Shown in pieces: positions 23,347-33,113 of a stretch of DNA of 64,000 nt. Origin of the DNA: Beroe ovata (taxonomy: Eukaryota > Ctenophora > Nuda > Beroida > Beroidae). The DNA is taken from positions 39,356 through 103,355 of the forward strand of contig CAMPET010000187.1 of assembly GCA_946803715.1 (NCBI GenBank), read 5' to 3'. The position numbers and the translations under genes were made by a program. Each line of letters opens with the position of its first letter. Within the stretch, counting starts at the first letter, position 1. Under the pieces are notes generated by a model. That model worked only from the letters and a program-made list of their open reading frames with translations, was not told the origin of the DNA and did not search any database.

Positions 23347-23936
23347 GTTATTGCTCCTTTTGTATTTTCTTGTTTTTGAAGTTGTTTGATTGAAACACAT
23401 TATATTACATTTTAATTCATGAATTTCATACATGGTAGCCGATTGATTTTTATTTTGTTTAGGTTGGTTTATACTTCCTGATGTTTTTGAGTTGCTATTG
23501 AGTCGCTAATACTAATAGAAGAGCTACTAGTTTGTGATTTAGACATTTGTTTCTACTTCTTGGTCTGGTGTAAATTCACTTGTTTGCTTACATCAGAATT
23601 AATTTTCATCAACTTTTCACTTATTTCTTACTTATTTTTAACTTATTTTTAACTAATTTTTATCCAGTGTTAAGGGAAATGTTCAAGAATTGTTGAATCG
23701 TTTGAATTATTGTTTTCTAATTGATGTTATCGATTACTAGTTTCCCAATTCCACTCTCTTTTACCCCACACTCTCAGTATGAGTATGAAACCACTACTCC
23801 AGTCCTTTCTATACGACCCATCCCCCCACGTCATGTGATCCAACCCCCACTGTCCTCCTCATCTACATGTCAGCACCACTTTCCCTCACTTCCGTATTCC
23901 ACACTTAAAGTAACCCGCTCCCCCACTGTGATAGGA
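23347..23936. other. AT-rich spacer and NKRF upstream region
   Basis: Contains a short tandem of about 11 bases (ACTTATTTNTTA, about 23619-23665) and, from 23721, an open frame running into the NKRF start without a stop. It is proline/serine/threonine-rich and contains an ATG at 23721, so a longer NKRF N-terminus is possible. I prefer the ATG at 23937, which puts the XTBD at the very N-terminus. Confidence 0.4.
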
Positions 23937-25938
23937 ATGTCAAGCTGTGAGCTGGTGGAGTTCCCATGGGAAAGCAGGTTTGAGTTCCAGTGTCGGGTTG
24001 AGAAGATAACCCGATATTCCCCGGTTATTGGTGAGATTCGTGCTACTGCCCTGGCAAATGTGTGGAGCAACGTCCATTTCTTGGGTGAGTATCTTGAGTG
24101 TCACTCGGTATTGAGATCTACATAATCAGTGTGTCCTCTTGCTGCAAGAAAATAACGGTCCATCACAAGCTCCAATACTGATACAATATAATCATCCTAT
24201 TTCCCCAGGTTGTTCCTACCCAAGTCAAGTTCTGCTCGAGATCAAGGACTGGGAGCCACCACCTAAGAATCACAAGTTCGAAGAGAAGCTTGCCGAAGTC
24301 CGCCAGTTGGAGGATGAATCGATGTATGACGTCACACTTGTCAATCCTGACCTGAATATAAGACATCTGAGATCGGATGCTCCATTTCGCCTTACTCTAC
24401 AGGAGACGGAAACTAATCCAATTTGTCACATTGTGAACTCGGCCCAGGCCTGCCGAGTACCGTGGGAATTCAGGGAAGACCGGGAATCAAACTCGGTTTC
24501 GCTCTTCATCAACGATGTACACATATCTGATGGCAGAGCTGGAAATCTTAAGGAGTCCAAGAGAGCCTGTGCTGAGAATGCCGTGAAATATCTGAAGAAG
24601 AAGGGAGTTCCTGTTGCGAATCGGCACCTGCTGGATCTAGATAGCGATGAGATTAGCCATGTTTCCAAGGACACGCTCGTCGGGAAAGGGGGAAGTGAGG
24701 TGGGCTCTTCCCACGACGCATTTAAAATCAGTGATGATAATGTGGGTTGTAAACTGCTCAAAGCCATGGGATGGACAGGGGACACTGGACTTGGCAAGGA
24801 CGGCCAGGGTAGATTGGACCCAGTGGGCACTTTAGGGCAGGTCAGCAGGGGCGGACTCGGTTCACGGAATTCAGAGGCGAGTATATGCCGGCAGAATGTT
24901 CAGGAGCAACTTCTCGCTTTCATGAGGAACTCAGAGCTTAAAAAGCTGGAGTTTTCAAATGAGTTGGATAATCTGGAGAGGAAACTTATCCACGAGTTGG
25001 CTAAGAGATACGGCCTGAAACACAAGAGTCGGGGAAGTGGATCAGAGCGTCGTCTAACTGTGTGGAAAGAGGAAGAGGAGAAACTGGAATTCAAGGGTAT
25101 CGTCCTATCAGATGAAGAGAGCGATTCTCAGGTTAGTCATAACTTTCGAGTATATGAATATCGAGCAGAAAGTTCTAGAAGTAGAATGCAATATCACCCT
25201 AGTTTATTAAATTTAATATGTTCAGCAATCGGCAATGAAATTAAGAATTTGGAATTTCTGATAATGCAACAATGAATTCGTTGGCACCAAAATAGACCAT
25301 CATTTTGTTGTGGATTCCTTTGTGTAATAATCGTTATTCTGATGATTATCCAGGCAATTGTTCCTGGTGTTGAGACTGTTGAAAATGGTGAGTGCTCAAC
25401 ACGGCTGACATCCCTCACTCTGGAGCCCCACTTTCCTCATGACCAGGGCATCTCACAACATCCTCCTGGCAAGAGGAGACGATACTCTGCCGCCGCCCCT
25501 CCCCCTCTTCAGACTGCAGACAAACGTTTTGCTCAGCATACCTATAGGAGGGGACAGTCACAGCGGGGCTCGAATCGAGGGAAAACAAACCAGACCTTTG
25601 ATAACAGAGGATATGTTGACCCATATCTTGCAGATCAGAGGCGTTTCTCTCCTGGATACCAGCCAAATCACAATGCTGGTCAGCGGAGTGATAAGAATAG
25701 TGCGGCTATGTATGAGGGTACAGGTAGATCAACGAGACACTTTCCAAATTCGATGGAGCAGTATCAGACATTTCAATCCGCATCGCGTCATCATAGAGCC
25801 AATGAATATGAAAATGAGAGGGATCCCCGGGGAAATAATGCTCATATTCGGGGTCCGGGCCCCAGGACACAGCCGTCCTCAGGATTCGGCATTTATCGTC
25901 GAATGACTATGAGAGGTGACGGTAAGTGTAACAGATGA
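23937..25938 (+). CDS. NKRF: NKRF orthologue: XTBD, dsRBD-like, G-patch and R3H
   Basis: NF-kappa-B repressing factor type protein, which in animals works with XRN2 and the helicase DHX15 in rRNA processing. Exons 23937-24084, 24209-25131 and 25354-25938 give 551 residues. The order is XTBD (about 5-80; WESRFEFQCRVEKITR, RATALANVWSNVHFLGCSYP), a dsRBD-like segment (about 107-180), a G-patch (about 226-262; GCKLLKAMGWTGDTGLGKDG), an R3H (about 279-340; ERKLIHELAKRYGLKHKSRG with R-x3-H intact) and a long basic, R/G/Q-rich tail. The G-patch and R3H closely match human NKRF. The XTBD intron is placed as in the small XTBD gene. The last exon also holds a good donor (GAC G|GTAAGTG at 25922), so transcripts may continue beyond the stop at 25936-25938 into a further exon. 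Confidence 0.93.
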
Positions 25939-26131
25939 TTTTTTCACTCTAAGCATTGATAAGACACAATTATTGCATACTGCAATGTGCAAGTGAATTC
26001 GAATTCACACTGCAGTGTCCAGTGATCGTGACTGCACTCAGCACTGTGTATTTCAGTTTCAGTTTCACATTTTCACAGATTGATAATGAAAACAGATATA
26101 TATGCACTTGCAGATGACATTTTTGATGTCA
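25939..26131. other. Spacer with the first copy of a duplicated host segment
   Basis: 26030-26131 (CTGCACTCAGCACTGTG ... TTTCACATTTTCACAGATTG) recurs at about 26428-26510. Each copy lies directly upstream of a family A element, so segment plus element was duplicated together. No gene is seen. Confidence 0.55.
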
Positions 26132-26234
26132 CTTGCCGGATGTTATCTGTCCACAGTTTCTTGCGCGCGCCTTCATCGAAGGCCGAAATGATGGACTAAG
26201 AAACAGTGGACAGATATAGATAACATCCGGCAAG
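26132..26234. mobile_element. Palindromic MITE, family A
   Basis: 103 bases with long inverted arms: the left arm begins CTTGCCGGATGTTATCTGTC and continues CACAGTTTCTTGCGCGCGC; the right arm ends AGATAACATCCGGCAAG. The centre carries CTTCATCGAAGGCCGAAATGATG. The right arm has a small insertion (ATATAG) relative to the other copies. Non-coding. Confidence 0.75.
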
Positions 26235-26237
26235 ACT

Positions 26238-26320
26238 AATAAACGCGCTGCGTGACCGAAATACTCCGCGCGCGCTGCGCGTCTCCGCGCCGAGTCGGAG
26301 ATCACATTGTACTTGTAGGA
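26238..26320. repeat. GC-rich repeat family C (GCGCTGCGTGACC...)
   Basis: AACGCGCTGCGTGACC..AATACTCCGCGCGCGCTGCGCGTCTCCG, followed by CGGAGATCACATTGTA. The same sequence recurs at about 26744-26820 and, inverted, at 27017-27068. The last two could be the ends of one larger element that contains the nested family B copy between them. Confidence 0.55.
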
Positions 26321-26332
26321 TCGGATTCCACC

Positions 26333-26421
26333 TTGTAGGATTTCACCCTACCCTTGCTGGCGGGATTTTATCGGGGCGGATTGAGAATCGCGCGCACCGA
26401 CGGTAGGGTAAAATCCTACAA
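26333..26421. mobile_element. Palindromic MITE, family B (TTGTAGG..CCTACAA)
   Basis: 89 bases with inverted ends TTGTAGGATTTCACCCTACC / GGTAGGGTAAAATCCTACAA and the family core CTTGCTGGCGGGATTTTAT .. GCGCGCACCGACGG. No clear target duplication at this copy. Confidence 0.8.
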
Positions 26422-26427
26422 CTACAA

Positions 26428-26510
26428 GACTGCACTCAGCACTGTGTTGTGTGTATTATATTTCAGTTTCACATTTTCACAGATTGATAATGATGAAATT
26501 TTTGATTCCA
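26428..26510. repeat. Second copy of the duplicated host segment
   Basis: Matches about 26030-26131 (CTGCACTCAGCACTGTG, then TTTCAGTTTCACATTTTCAC and AGATTGATAATGA) with small indels. It again ends directly at a family A element. Confidence 0.55.
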
Positions 26511-26638
26511 CTTGCCGGATGTTATATTATCTGTCCACAGTTTCTTGCGCCGAAATGATGAAGGCGCCTTTGGAATTGAATTTGATGAAGGCGCGCGCGC
26601 CGCGCGCAAGAAACTGTGGACAGATAACATCCGGCAAG
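26511..26638. mobile_element. Palindromic MITE, family A
   Basis: 128 bases, from CTTGCCGGATGTTAT..TATCTGTCCACAG to CTGTGGACAGATAACATCCG ending GCAAG. The GATGAAGGCGCGCGCGCCGC core is present. The arms differ from the 26132 copy by an ATTAT insertion on the left. Confidence 0.75.
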
Positions 26639-26743
26639 ATTTCACTAAAAGTAATTATAATTGTGGTAACGATATCAGTTTCTGACTATAGAGCGAGTAT
26701 AGCATCGCCAGGCATGTGACATGTGTCTGATGTCATTTGTTAA

Positions 26744-27068
26744 ACTAATGAACGCGCTGCGTGACCGGAATACCCGAATACTCCGCGCGCGCTGCGCGTC
26801 TCCGTGGTTCGGAGATCACATTGTAGGATTTCTCCCTGCCCTTGCTGGCGGGATTTTATCCCTGGCGGAATGAAAATTGTGCGCACCGACGGTAGGGTAA
26901 AATCCTACAAAGATCACGGAGTAAAATTTAGAAAACTGTGACTCGAGTCTGGAGTCGCAAACATGTGCACACGTTGCGCGCCCCTGTTCTACTCAGTGAA
27001 CTGAAAAGTCGTAGAAAGACCACGGAGACGCGCAGCGCGCGCGGAGTATTTGGGTCACGCAGCGCGGG
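26744..27068. mobile_element. Possible larger element bounded by inverted family C ends, with nested family B MITE
   Basis: Left end about 26744-26820 (AACGCGCTGCGTGACCGGAA...CTCCGTGG). Right end 27017-27068 is its reverse complement (CCACGGAGACGCGCAGCGCG ... GTCACGCAGCGCGGG). Between them lies a complete family B copy at 26821-26910 flanked by AGATCACA on the left and AGATCACG on the right, a near-perfect 8-base target duplication. Reading this as element-within-element is inference. Confidence 0.5.
26821..26910. mobile_element. Palindromic MITE, family B
   Basis: 90 bases, TTGTAGGATTTCTCCCTGCC to GGTAGGGTAAAATCCTACAA, with the CTTGCTGGCGGGATTTTATC .. GCGCACCGACGG core. Flanks AGATCACA / AGATCACG suggest an 8-base target duplication with one later change. 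Confidence 0.8.
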
Positions 27069-27301
27069 AACACGCAAACAAGTAGGTAGTAATCTTACGA
27101 TAAAATAGTTAAAAGTTTATTCAAATTTTGTAGTTGAGATTACTTCCCAGCTGTTTCTTGGCACTTATCATATGGTTGCTGGTCAAATATGTTGTTATCT
27201 CATTTTTGGATTCATAACAGCCTTGCAAAAAGCCTTGATGGAGCATTGCATTTCTTTGTGCCAGTGGCTGAGATTGTTTTGATGAAATTTTCTTGAAAAG
27301 T

Positions 27302-27392
27302 TTGTAGGATTTCACCCTACCCTTGCTGGCGGGATTTTATGTCGGGGCGGATTGAAAATCGCGCGCACCGACGGTAGGGTAAAATCCTACAA
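27302..27392. mobile_element. Palindromic MITE, family B
   Basis: 91 bases, TTGTAGGATTTCACCCTACC to GGTAGGGTAAAATCCTACAA, with the same core as the other copies (CTTGCTGGCGGGATTTTAT, GCGCGCACCGACGG). It lies about 275 bases upstream of the PWWP coding exon. The remaining sequence between 27393 and 27669 is AT-rich and ends with the TTTACAG acceptor. Confidence 0.8.
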
Positions 27393-27669
27393 CTCTTATC
27401 TTATCTTATCTTATAATTAATAAACAATTCACTTGAGCATTCAAATGCCATATGCATGGTTTTGAATTTGGTATATACTGTTGATTGTGTTGATGCCATG
27501 TGCAAAGATTAGCTTACATCAGTGCTCAGAACTAATATCTTACAAGCATAAAATCATCATCAACTCCTTTATATCATCAACATGTTTTGTGTCAGCTTTG
27601 TACAAATGTTTATCTTTGGTTATTGCCAAGATTGATATTTTTTAAAGGTTTAAAATCTATTTTACAGAT

Positions 27670-28956
27670 ATGACATCTGATCAAGAAGAGGATGAAATTT
27701 TGAATCACAGTGCATTTGCAGATGACCTTATCAACAAAGGAGACTTGGTGTGGGCTCCTCTGCAGCAAGAGGATCAATGTATAATGTGGCCTGCCCTGGT
27801 GACATCTGTGAATAAGAAAGGCAATTTTACTGTAAAGATGCTGGGTAGACCAATGAAAGTTGTAACTGTCTCTGATTGTACCCCATATTGTCACAATGAA
27901 GAGTTTGAAATTACCGCACAGTCCTTGGAATACTGGGAAAATGCAAAATCTAAGTTGAAGCAGATAATGGATAAAGAAACAATTGTGATATTTCAGAACT
28001 CATCAGCATCAATCATCGATGATCCATCAACAAAGGAGCCAAAGTGTGATAGAAACAGGAAAAGAAGAAAAATATCTCATGTCATGAAGAATGAAGGGTA
28101 TGCAATTGGCGACATAATTTGGGCAAAATATCGCAATCACCCTACATGGCCTGCTAAAGTTCATAGCATAGAAAAGAATAACTATTTCATGATCCGATAT
28201 TTCCAATGTGATGATGTAGCAATAAAAACTGCAAGTAAAAACATATCTCATTTTAGCTGCAGTGAGTATACTGCCTATGTTGAAGCTGGGATTAACTCCA
28301 CTTTGTCAGATAAATTCAAGGTTGCTTACAAAGAAGGGTACGATGAGTATGCAGCACAAAGCTTGGATTCAGAATCTGTGGTACCATTAATACAGATCTT
28401 CTCCAATGGCTCTCTTTCAGAAGAAGTTGCTTCACCAAAGAAGGGCAAAAACCAGCTTGTCTACTTTATCAACAAAAATACAGAGATGTTCCAAAAGATT
28501 ATACAAGGGAAATTAGTTTCACATTTTCACAGTGATTTCATGAATGGAAACAGTGCTTCTTCTAGTGGTGGAGGGCTTTTTGGTTCTTTTGCAAAGACAG
28601 ATTTGGAAGAAGAACGAGTATTGGAAGCTATAGGGCTCATGCAACATAAGCTCTCCAAGAAGAGTAAACTGCCTCAAGCTTATGGTCTCAATGTGATGTT
28701 ACCTGAAGCAATCATCAGGTTTATTATGTTCAAGAATAACCTCACATATTCCAAAGCTAAAGTTATCTATGAAGCAGATGTCAAAAAGGTTAAAAGAAAA
28801 GACAAGATCAGTGCCAGAGAAGCTCTGCTCAATGCTCCTGTGACACAGGAAGCAAAGGATGAGTTTGAAAAGCTATCACAGCTCAAAACACAGAAATTGA
28901 TCAAAGAACTACAGAAAACGAGCTCTGGAAAAACAAGATGCAGAAAAAAGTTGTGA
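27670..28956 (+). CDS. PWWP-domain protein (MUM1/PWWP3-like)
   Basis: 428 residues in a single coding exon; an AG acceptor (TTTACAG) lies two bases before the ATG, so at least one upstream exon exists. It contains two Tudor/PWWP-like units. The first is at about 18-75 (INKGDLVWAPLQQEDQCIMW, WPALVTSV). The second, clearer one is at about 142-230 (YAIGDIIWAKYRNHPTWPAK, with TWPA replacing PWWP), followed by the helical extension typical of the family. A basic patch (NRKRRKIS) is a likely nuclear signal. The C-terminal region (LPEAIIRFIMFKNNLTYSKA) resembles the C-terminal helical domain of MUM1/PWWP3A, a chromatin and DNA-repair factor, but this is my pattern judgement. The gene may instead be the 3' part of an NKRF fusion (see findings). 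Confidence 0.75.
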   Translation: MTSDQEEDEILNHSAFADDLINKGDLVWAPLQQEDQCIMWPALVTSVNKKGNFTVKMLGRPMKVVTVSDCTPYCHNEEFEITAQSLEYWENAKSKLKQIMDKETIVIFQNSSASIIDDPSTKEPKCDRNRKRRKISHVMKNEGYAIGDIIWAKYRNHPTWPAKVHSIEKNNYFMIRYFQCDDVAIKTASKNISHFSCSEYTAYVEAGINSTLSDKFKVAYKEGYDEYAAQSLDSESVVPLIQIFSNGSLSEEVASPKKGKNQLVYFINKNTEMFQKIIQGKLVSHFHSDFMNGNSASSSGGGLFGSFAKTDLEEERVLEAIGLMQHKLSKKSKLPQAYGLNVMLPEAIIRFIMFKNNLTYSKAKVIYEADVKKVKRKDKISAREALLNAPVTQEAKDEFEKLSQLKTQKLIKELQKTSSGKTRCRKKL

Positions 28957-29657
28957 CATTCAAAGCTTCATTTTCTCATGGACAGATTTTTGTTAGAAGA
29001 CTTTGTACAGGACCTATACAGGGTATCAGATGATATTTCATTGCTGTAAAGAAAAATATATGTACACATTTGAGGTGTATGTTGTATCTTGTTTTCAGAT
29101 ATATTATGCATGATGGGGAATTCTTGTTGAGTGTTATCTTCTTTATATTTTAACTAACATGCTGGGACTAAATCATAGACCGACTTTTGATCTACTAATG
29201 ATGTAATGATGAATGTTCTATGCCTGTTTCACAGAGATAATACCCATTTAGGCGATATGTCTGCAAATCCAGGCAAATGAATAGATTAATGCTGCCTATG
29301 ATTTTCACACACAACAGCAAGTTACCAGACACTAAGATACTGCTTTGTGTTTCTGAACTTAATTTCATCTTCATTCAATCTTGATCTTTTATCCGTTTGA
29401 TTCATCAATATCACTCTTTATTTTATGTGAATGACAGTATTGCTAATTGATTGGTCGAAATAAGATAACAGGGTAAGATACTCATGAAAGGAAAACACCT
29501 ACTTTAACGTGAAATGCTAACAAACGCCTATTTTGGGTATTTTAGGTATGTTCATGGCGTATCATGGACATAAAAACAACCTCTGTCTATAACCGTAATT
29601 GCTGCGGACATACAGAGTGAATAAACGACTTCACCCTCATCACTGAGTCCGGTCACG
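28957..29657. other. Intergenic region
   Basis: About 700 AT-rich bases without a recognisable gene, element or long repeat. I searched it in particular for a J-domain exon (HPD motif) for the following chaperone gene and found none. A pyrimidine-rich stretch ending CACTGAG at about 29645 could be a splice acceptor. Confidence 0.5.
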
Positions 29658-31388
29658 ATGATGAATCATCATGACCTGTTCTCTGGACTTTTCGGGGGTG
29701 CAGCTGGGATCTTATCCTCAGCTGAGTCTATGCTGCATCATGTCCTCAACCCAAGAAGGTGAGCTACTTCTCTAAGGTTGTAGTTCTTCATGTATGGGAA
29801 AGAGATTGACTCATACAGCGGAACATGTACTGTATTTTCAACCGTTCAATTCATTCTTCAGTGACGATATAACGGTGCCGTTAGAAGTTTCACTCAGCGA
29901 TGTTTATCTGGGCAAAACAAAGCAAGTCATCCTGGAACGGAAGGTATAAACAAGCTTAAACAGTAAGCACTTTCAACACGTCATAATTCATGTGTGGTTC
30001 TCATGACGTGATTTCTCGTTCTCATAACGTCATGACTCGTTCACAAGTCTCACGACGTGTCATGTTCTCAGAAAGGTTGTAGTGGCTGTAGAGGTGGTGG
30101 CAGGGTCATGACAAGATGTCGCGCGTGCCAGGGAAATGGTGTAAACTTGGCTACCATCCAGCCTTTTCCCGGTTACATTCAACAGGTGAAATATAGTGGG
30201 CGGACTAACTTTTACATCATGTTGTGCAAATTGTGACGCATAATGCTCTGTGCCGATCGTATTCCTTCCCAAAACATTGGTTCGCTACTCACATCACTGC
30301 ACGAGTCTTTTGAACATTATATTTCCTTTCATCCAGGTTACCCAAGAGTGTAGATTATGTCGAGGGAGTGGGTTTGCTGGCCATGGCAATTGCCCAACTT
30401 GTCATGGACAGGGTTCCATGATAGACAAGCGAAGTTTGGACGTTAAAATACCCAGCAACTGTAGAACCAACCAAGAACTCGTATTCAATGGATATGGTGA
30501 GATGATCATTCAATTCATTAGACCACGTGAAAGTTGTCAAGATCACGAGGTGCCATAGCCCTAGACAGCCCGTGGGATCTCTATCATCCAATAGGGAGAT
30601 GTAAGGCAAACTTTGGTGCATTCTTCCCACTTTTGTAGGTTTGCCAAAAAAAGTGTTCACCAAAGGTTGTCTTACCCCTGCCCCTATATTTTCATACTCT
30701 TCACACGTGCTCTAAATATTGCTAAAACACGGAACACGTGTGCTATTATAACACGAGTCACACCAGGGCACCACATGCCGGGGGAAGAGGCAGGGGATGC
30801 CGTGGTGATATTCCGAGTGAAGGAACACCCCGTGTTCCAGAGACGAGGTGCTCATCTCTTCTTGGAGAAGGAGATCTCACTATCGGAGTCGCTGTGCGGC
30901 GTCGACATTCCCATCGCCACTCTGGATGGCCGGTCTTTACTTGTGAGTGGTGCACAGCCAACGAGAAACATTGATATTTCAGGGAATTCATGTTTTTTTC
31001 TGCAGAATACACGTTGCTCTATAATGATAATTTCCCTCAGGTTCGTAACAGAAAGCACAGTCCAATCAAACCGTTCTCAGTGCGCATTGTCGAGAATGAA
31101 GGCATGCCCCTCGCTCCCCACTCCTCCGCATTCCAACAATCGTCTCGTGGCCACCTGTACATCAGATTCACTGTCAAATTCCCCACACAACTTGATCAAC
31201 CTGTCAAGGACTCGCTCAAGTCTCTGTTACCGGGCATGACAAGCCCTCTCGATATCGACAGGTATTTGTGAATGAATGTGCGGTCTGCGGATAGGGAGAA
31301 TTTGAGTGACGATAGCTCTTATTCCGCTGACACACACACGCACACACGCACACACGCACACATACACACATACACACACACACGCACG

Positions 31389-31422
<34 letters not shown>

Positions 31423-31556
31423 TATTTCTCAGGATGAGGGAGGATATTGAGGAGGTACAACTGTCAGAATACAACCCTGATGTCAACCCGTATGAGGCTA
31501 CCAGTGACGATGATGACCTCGACCACCAACCCACCGTGCAGTGTGTTCATCAGTAG
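29658..31556 (+). CDS. DnaJA-like (type I Hsp40) co-chaperone lacking the J domain
   Basis: Exons 29658-29758, 29862-29943, 30072-30185, 30337-30496, 30767-30942, 31041-31261 and 31433-31556 join in frame to 325 residues. The protein begins at what is the G/F region in DNAJA1/2/4 (DLFSGLFGG), then substrate-binding domain I (ITVPLEVSLSDVYLGKTKQV), a zinc-finger region with four Cys-X-X-Cys motifs (CSGCRGGG, CRACQGNG, CRLCRGSG, CPTCHGQG), domain II (DAVVIFRVKEHPVFQRRGAHL, NEGMP, GHLYIRFTVKFP) and an acidic tail ending CVHQ, a CAAX-like box as in farnesylated DNAJA proteins. No J domain precedes it. Intron 6 carries a long (CA)n tract just before the acceptor. It could bind clients but not stimulate Hsp70 ATPase in the usual way. 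Confidence 0.85.
31325..31420. repeat. (CA)n microsatellite in the last intron of the DnaJA-like gene
   Basis: Dinucleotide CA/CG tract of about 90 bases (ACACACACGCACACACGCAC and similar), ending about 13 bases before the AG acceptor at 31432. It takes the place usually held by the polypyrimidine tract. Confidence 0.85.
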
Positions 31557-33113
31557 AGAAACACGTGATCAGCACACACGTGATCAGCACACACGTGATC
31601 AGCACTCACGTGATCACATTGTTTTATAGAACCGGTTATTCCGAATCTGATAGGAAATAGTATGTGATATAGAGAGTTTAGACGTTCCTTATCTTGATGT
31701 TGCATTATAGGAACTGAAGAAAGTCAAAATGGCAGTTAAATCATTTATACTCTGTACATGCTGTAACTGACAGTCGAAACGGTTTCCATATATTGAAATT
31801 GGTGTGAAATGAACGTGCATAGTTTCACATTTCCGGAACCTGTGTAAGCAAAATTATGTCCTTCAATTTCTAGGCAAAGATGGCCTACATATTTTCAGTA
31901 ACCTTGTTGATGGTACATTTAGAACTCAGGATAATAATAAGTTGAATAATGAATAATCAACAGTTTTAGAACTTTTCCGGCAGTAAAAAGAATTCAAGGC
32001 ATGACGTGTTTAAAATTTAATGAATTTTGAATAGATAATATGCATTCTTTCAACTGGACTATCATGATTTCTAAAGTGACTTTCTGATACACTATTGATT
32101 TGTTTTATTGATTGAATACCTATTTTCACGACTACTACAATCACTATTACTGTCACTACTTTAGGTATCATCCATTGGGCAAAGTCATCGCAAGCCGTAA
32201 TGTCACATTACTCATGTATAATATGAAAACCCCATACACACTGCCATCTAGCACACTGAGTTTGTCTTACAGGATCTTGTATAATGTATAGGTACTGTAC
32301 TTTGTTGTTCTGAACAATGTGTTGAAATATACTGTGTATTGTTAAACTGAACAAGTGGAGCTTGTATAACAGTGTATAACAGTGTATACACTGTACAATG
32401 TTCAGTATACATTACACTTTATCATGCACTCTGTTTCAACTGGACCTGTACGTAGCATTGTAAACGTGACAAGTACAGCATCTGCAGTGGAAAGCGACGG
32501 TGAAACACACTGTTTTGCAAAAGAGGGTGATAGCTCCAATTTTTGAGAGTTTGCCAAGAATCAGGATGCACAGTGCACAATTAACATATGCTTGAACAAT
32601 CATTGTACTGACAATCCACTGATACGGTGTCTCTGTGGTTGGGGTGCGTGTTATAGCCCTTTACGTGTACAGTGTGTTCACAATTATAGAACACGCGCCT
32701 GCTGTACCTAGCCCAATCTGACAGGTCGAAATCCGTACAAGTGCATGTGTGTGTTGTATTTCAACTGAACACAGCTGACACACACACACAGTACACACAC
32801 ACACACACAAACAGACACAGGTTCCTGATAACATACAGTGTGTTGAACTCCCATGAAGAAGGCATGATCATCGTTGGCACTTCCCAGGTGGCCCTTCACC
32901 CTTTCAATTCACGAAAACATGTCCCTACCATCATTTCGTTGTTGTCCCCATTCATTTGTTCACATCGCGGTTCCATTCAATATCGCAGAATTATTGCTAA
33001 CGTGAATGCCCACGCGGTAATTATGATTTTCAAATTATCTGTCCGATCATTTATCTGACTGATCTTGAGCGCTCTGATCGCTGACACCGTCACACTATTA
33101 TTCAAGGGGTGAA
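31557..33113. other. Intergenic region with small tandem repeats
   Basis: At 31561-31616 a 15-base unit (ACACGTGATCAGCAC) is repeated about four times in the presumed 3' UTR, each unit bearing CACGTG. Near 32368-32400 AGTGTATAAC is repeated and forms part of the palindromic AGTGTATACACT. A short (CA)n run lies at about 32775-32812. No gene is recognised. Confidence 0.5.

Noticed and set aside
26354-26719. 121-residue ORF in the MITE nest
   Set aside because: It runs through two MITEs and repeat DNA with no domain, and both ends are in element sequence.
28957-29657. J-domain exon for the DnaJA-like gene
   Set aside because: Read in the plus-strand frames for HPD and flanking helix residues; none found.
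31319-31534. Minus-strand and plus-strand ORFs with VCVCVC or HTHTHT runs
   Set aside because: Translations of the CA microsatellite, not genes; the same applies at 35384 and 32708.
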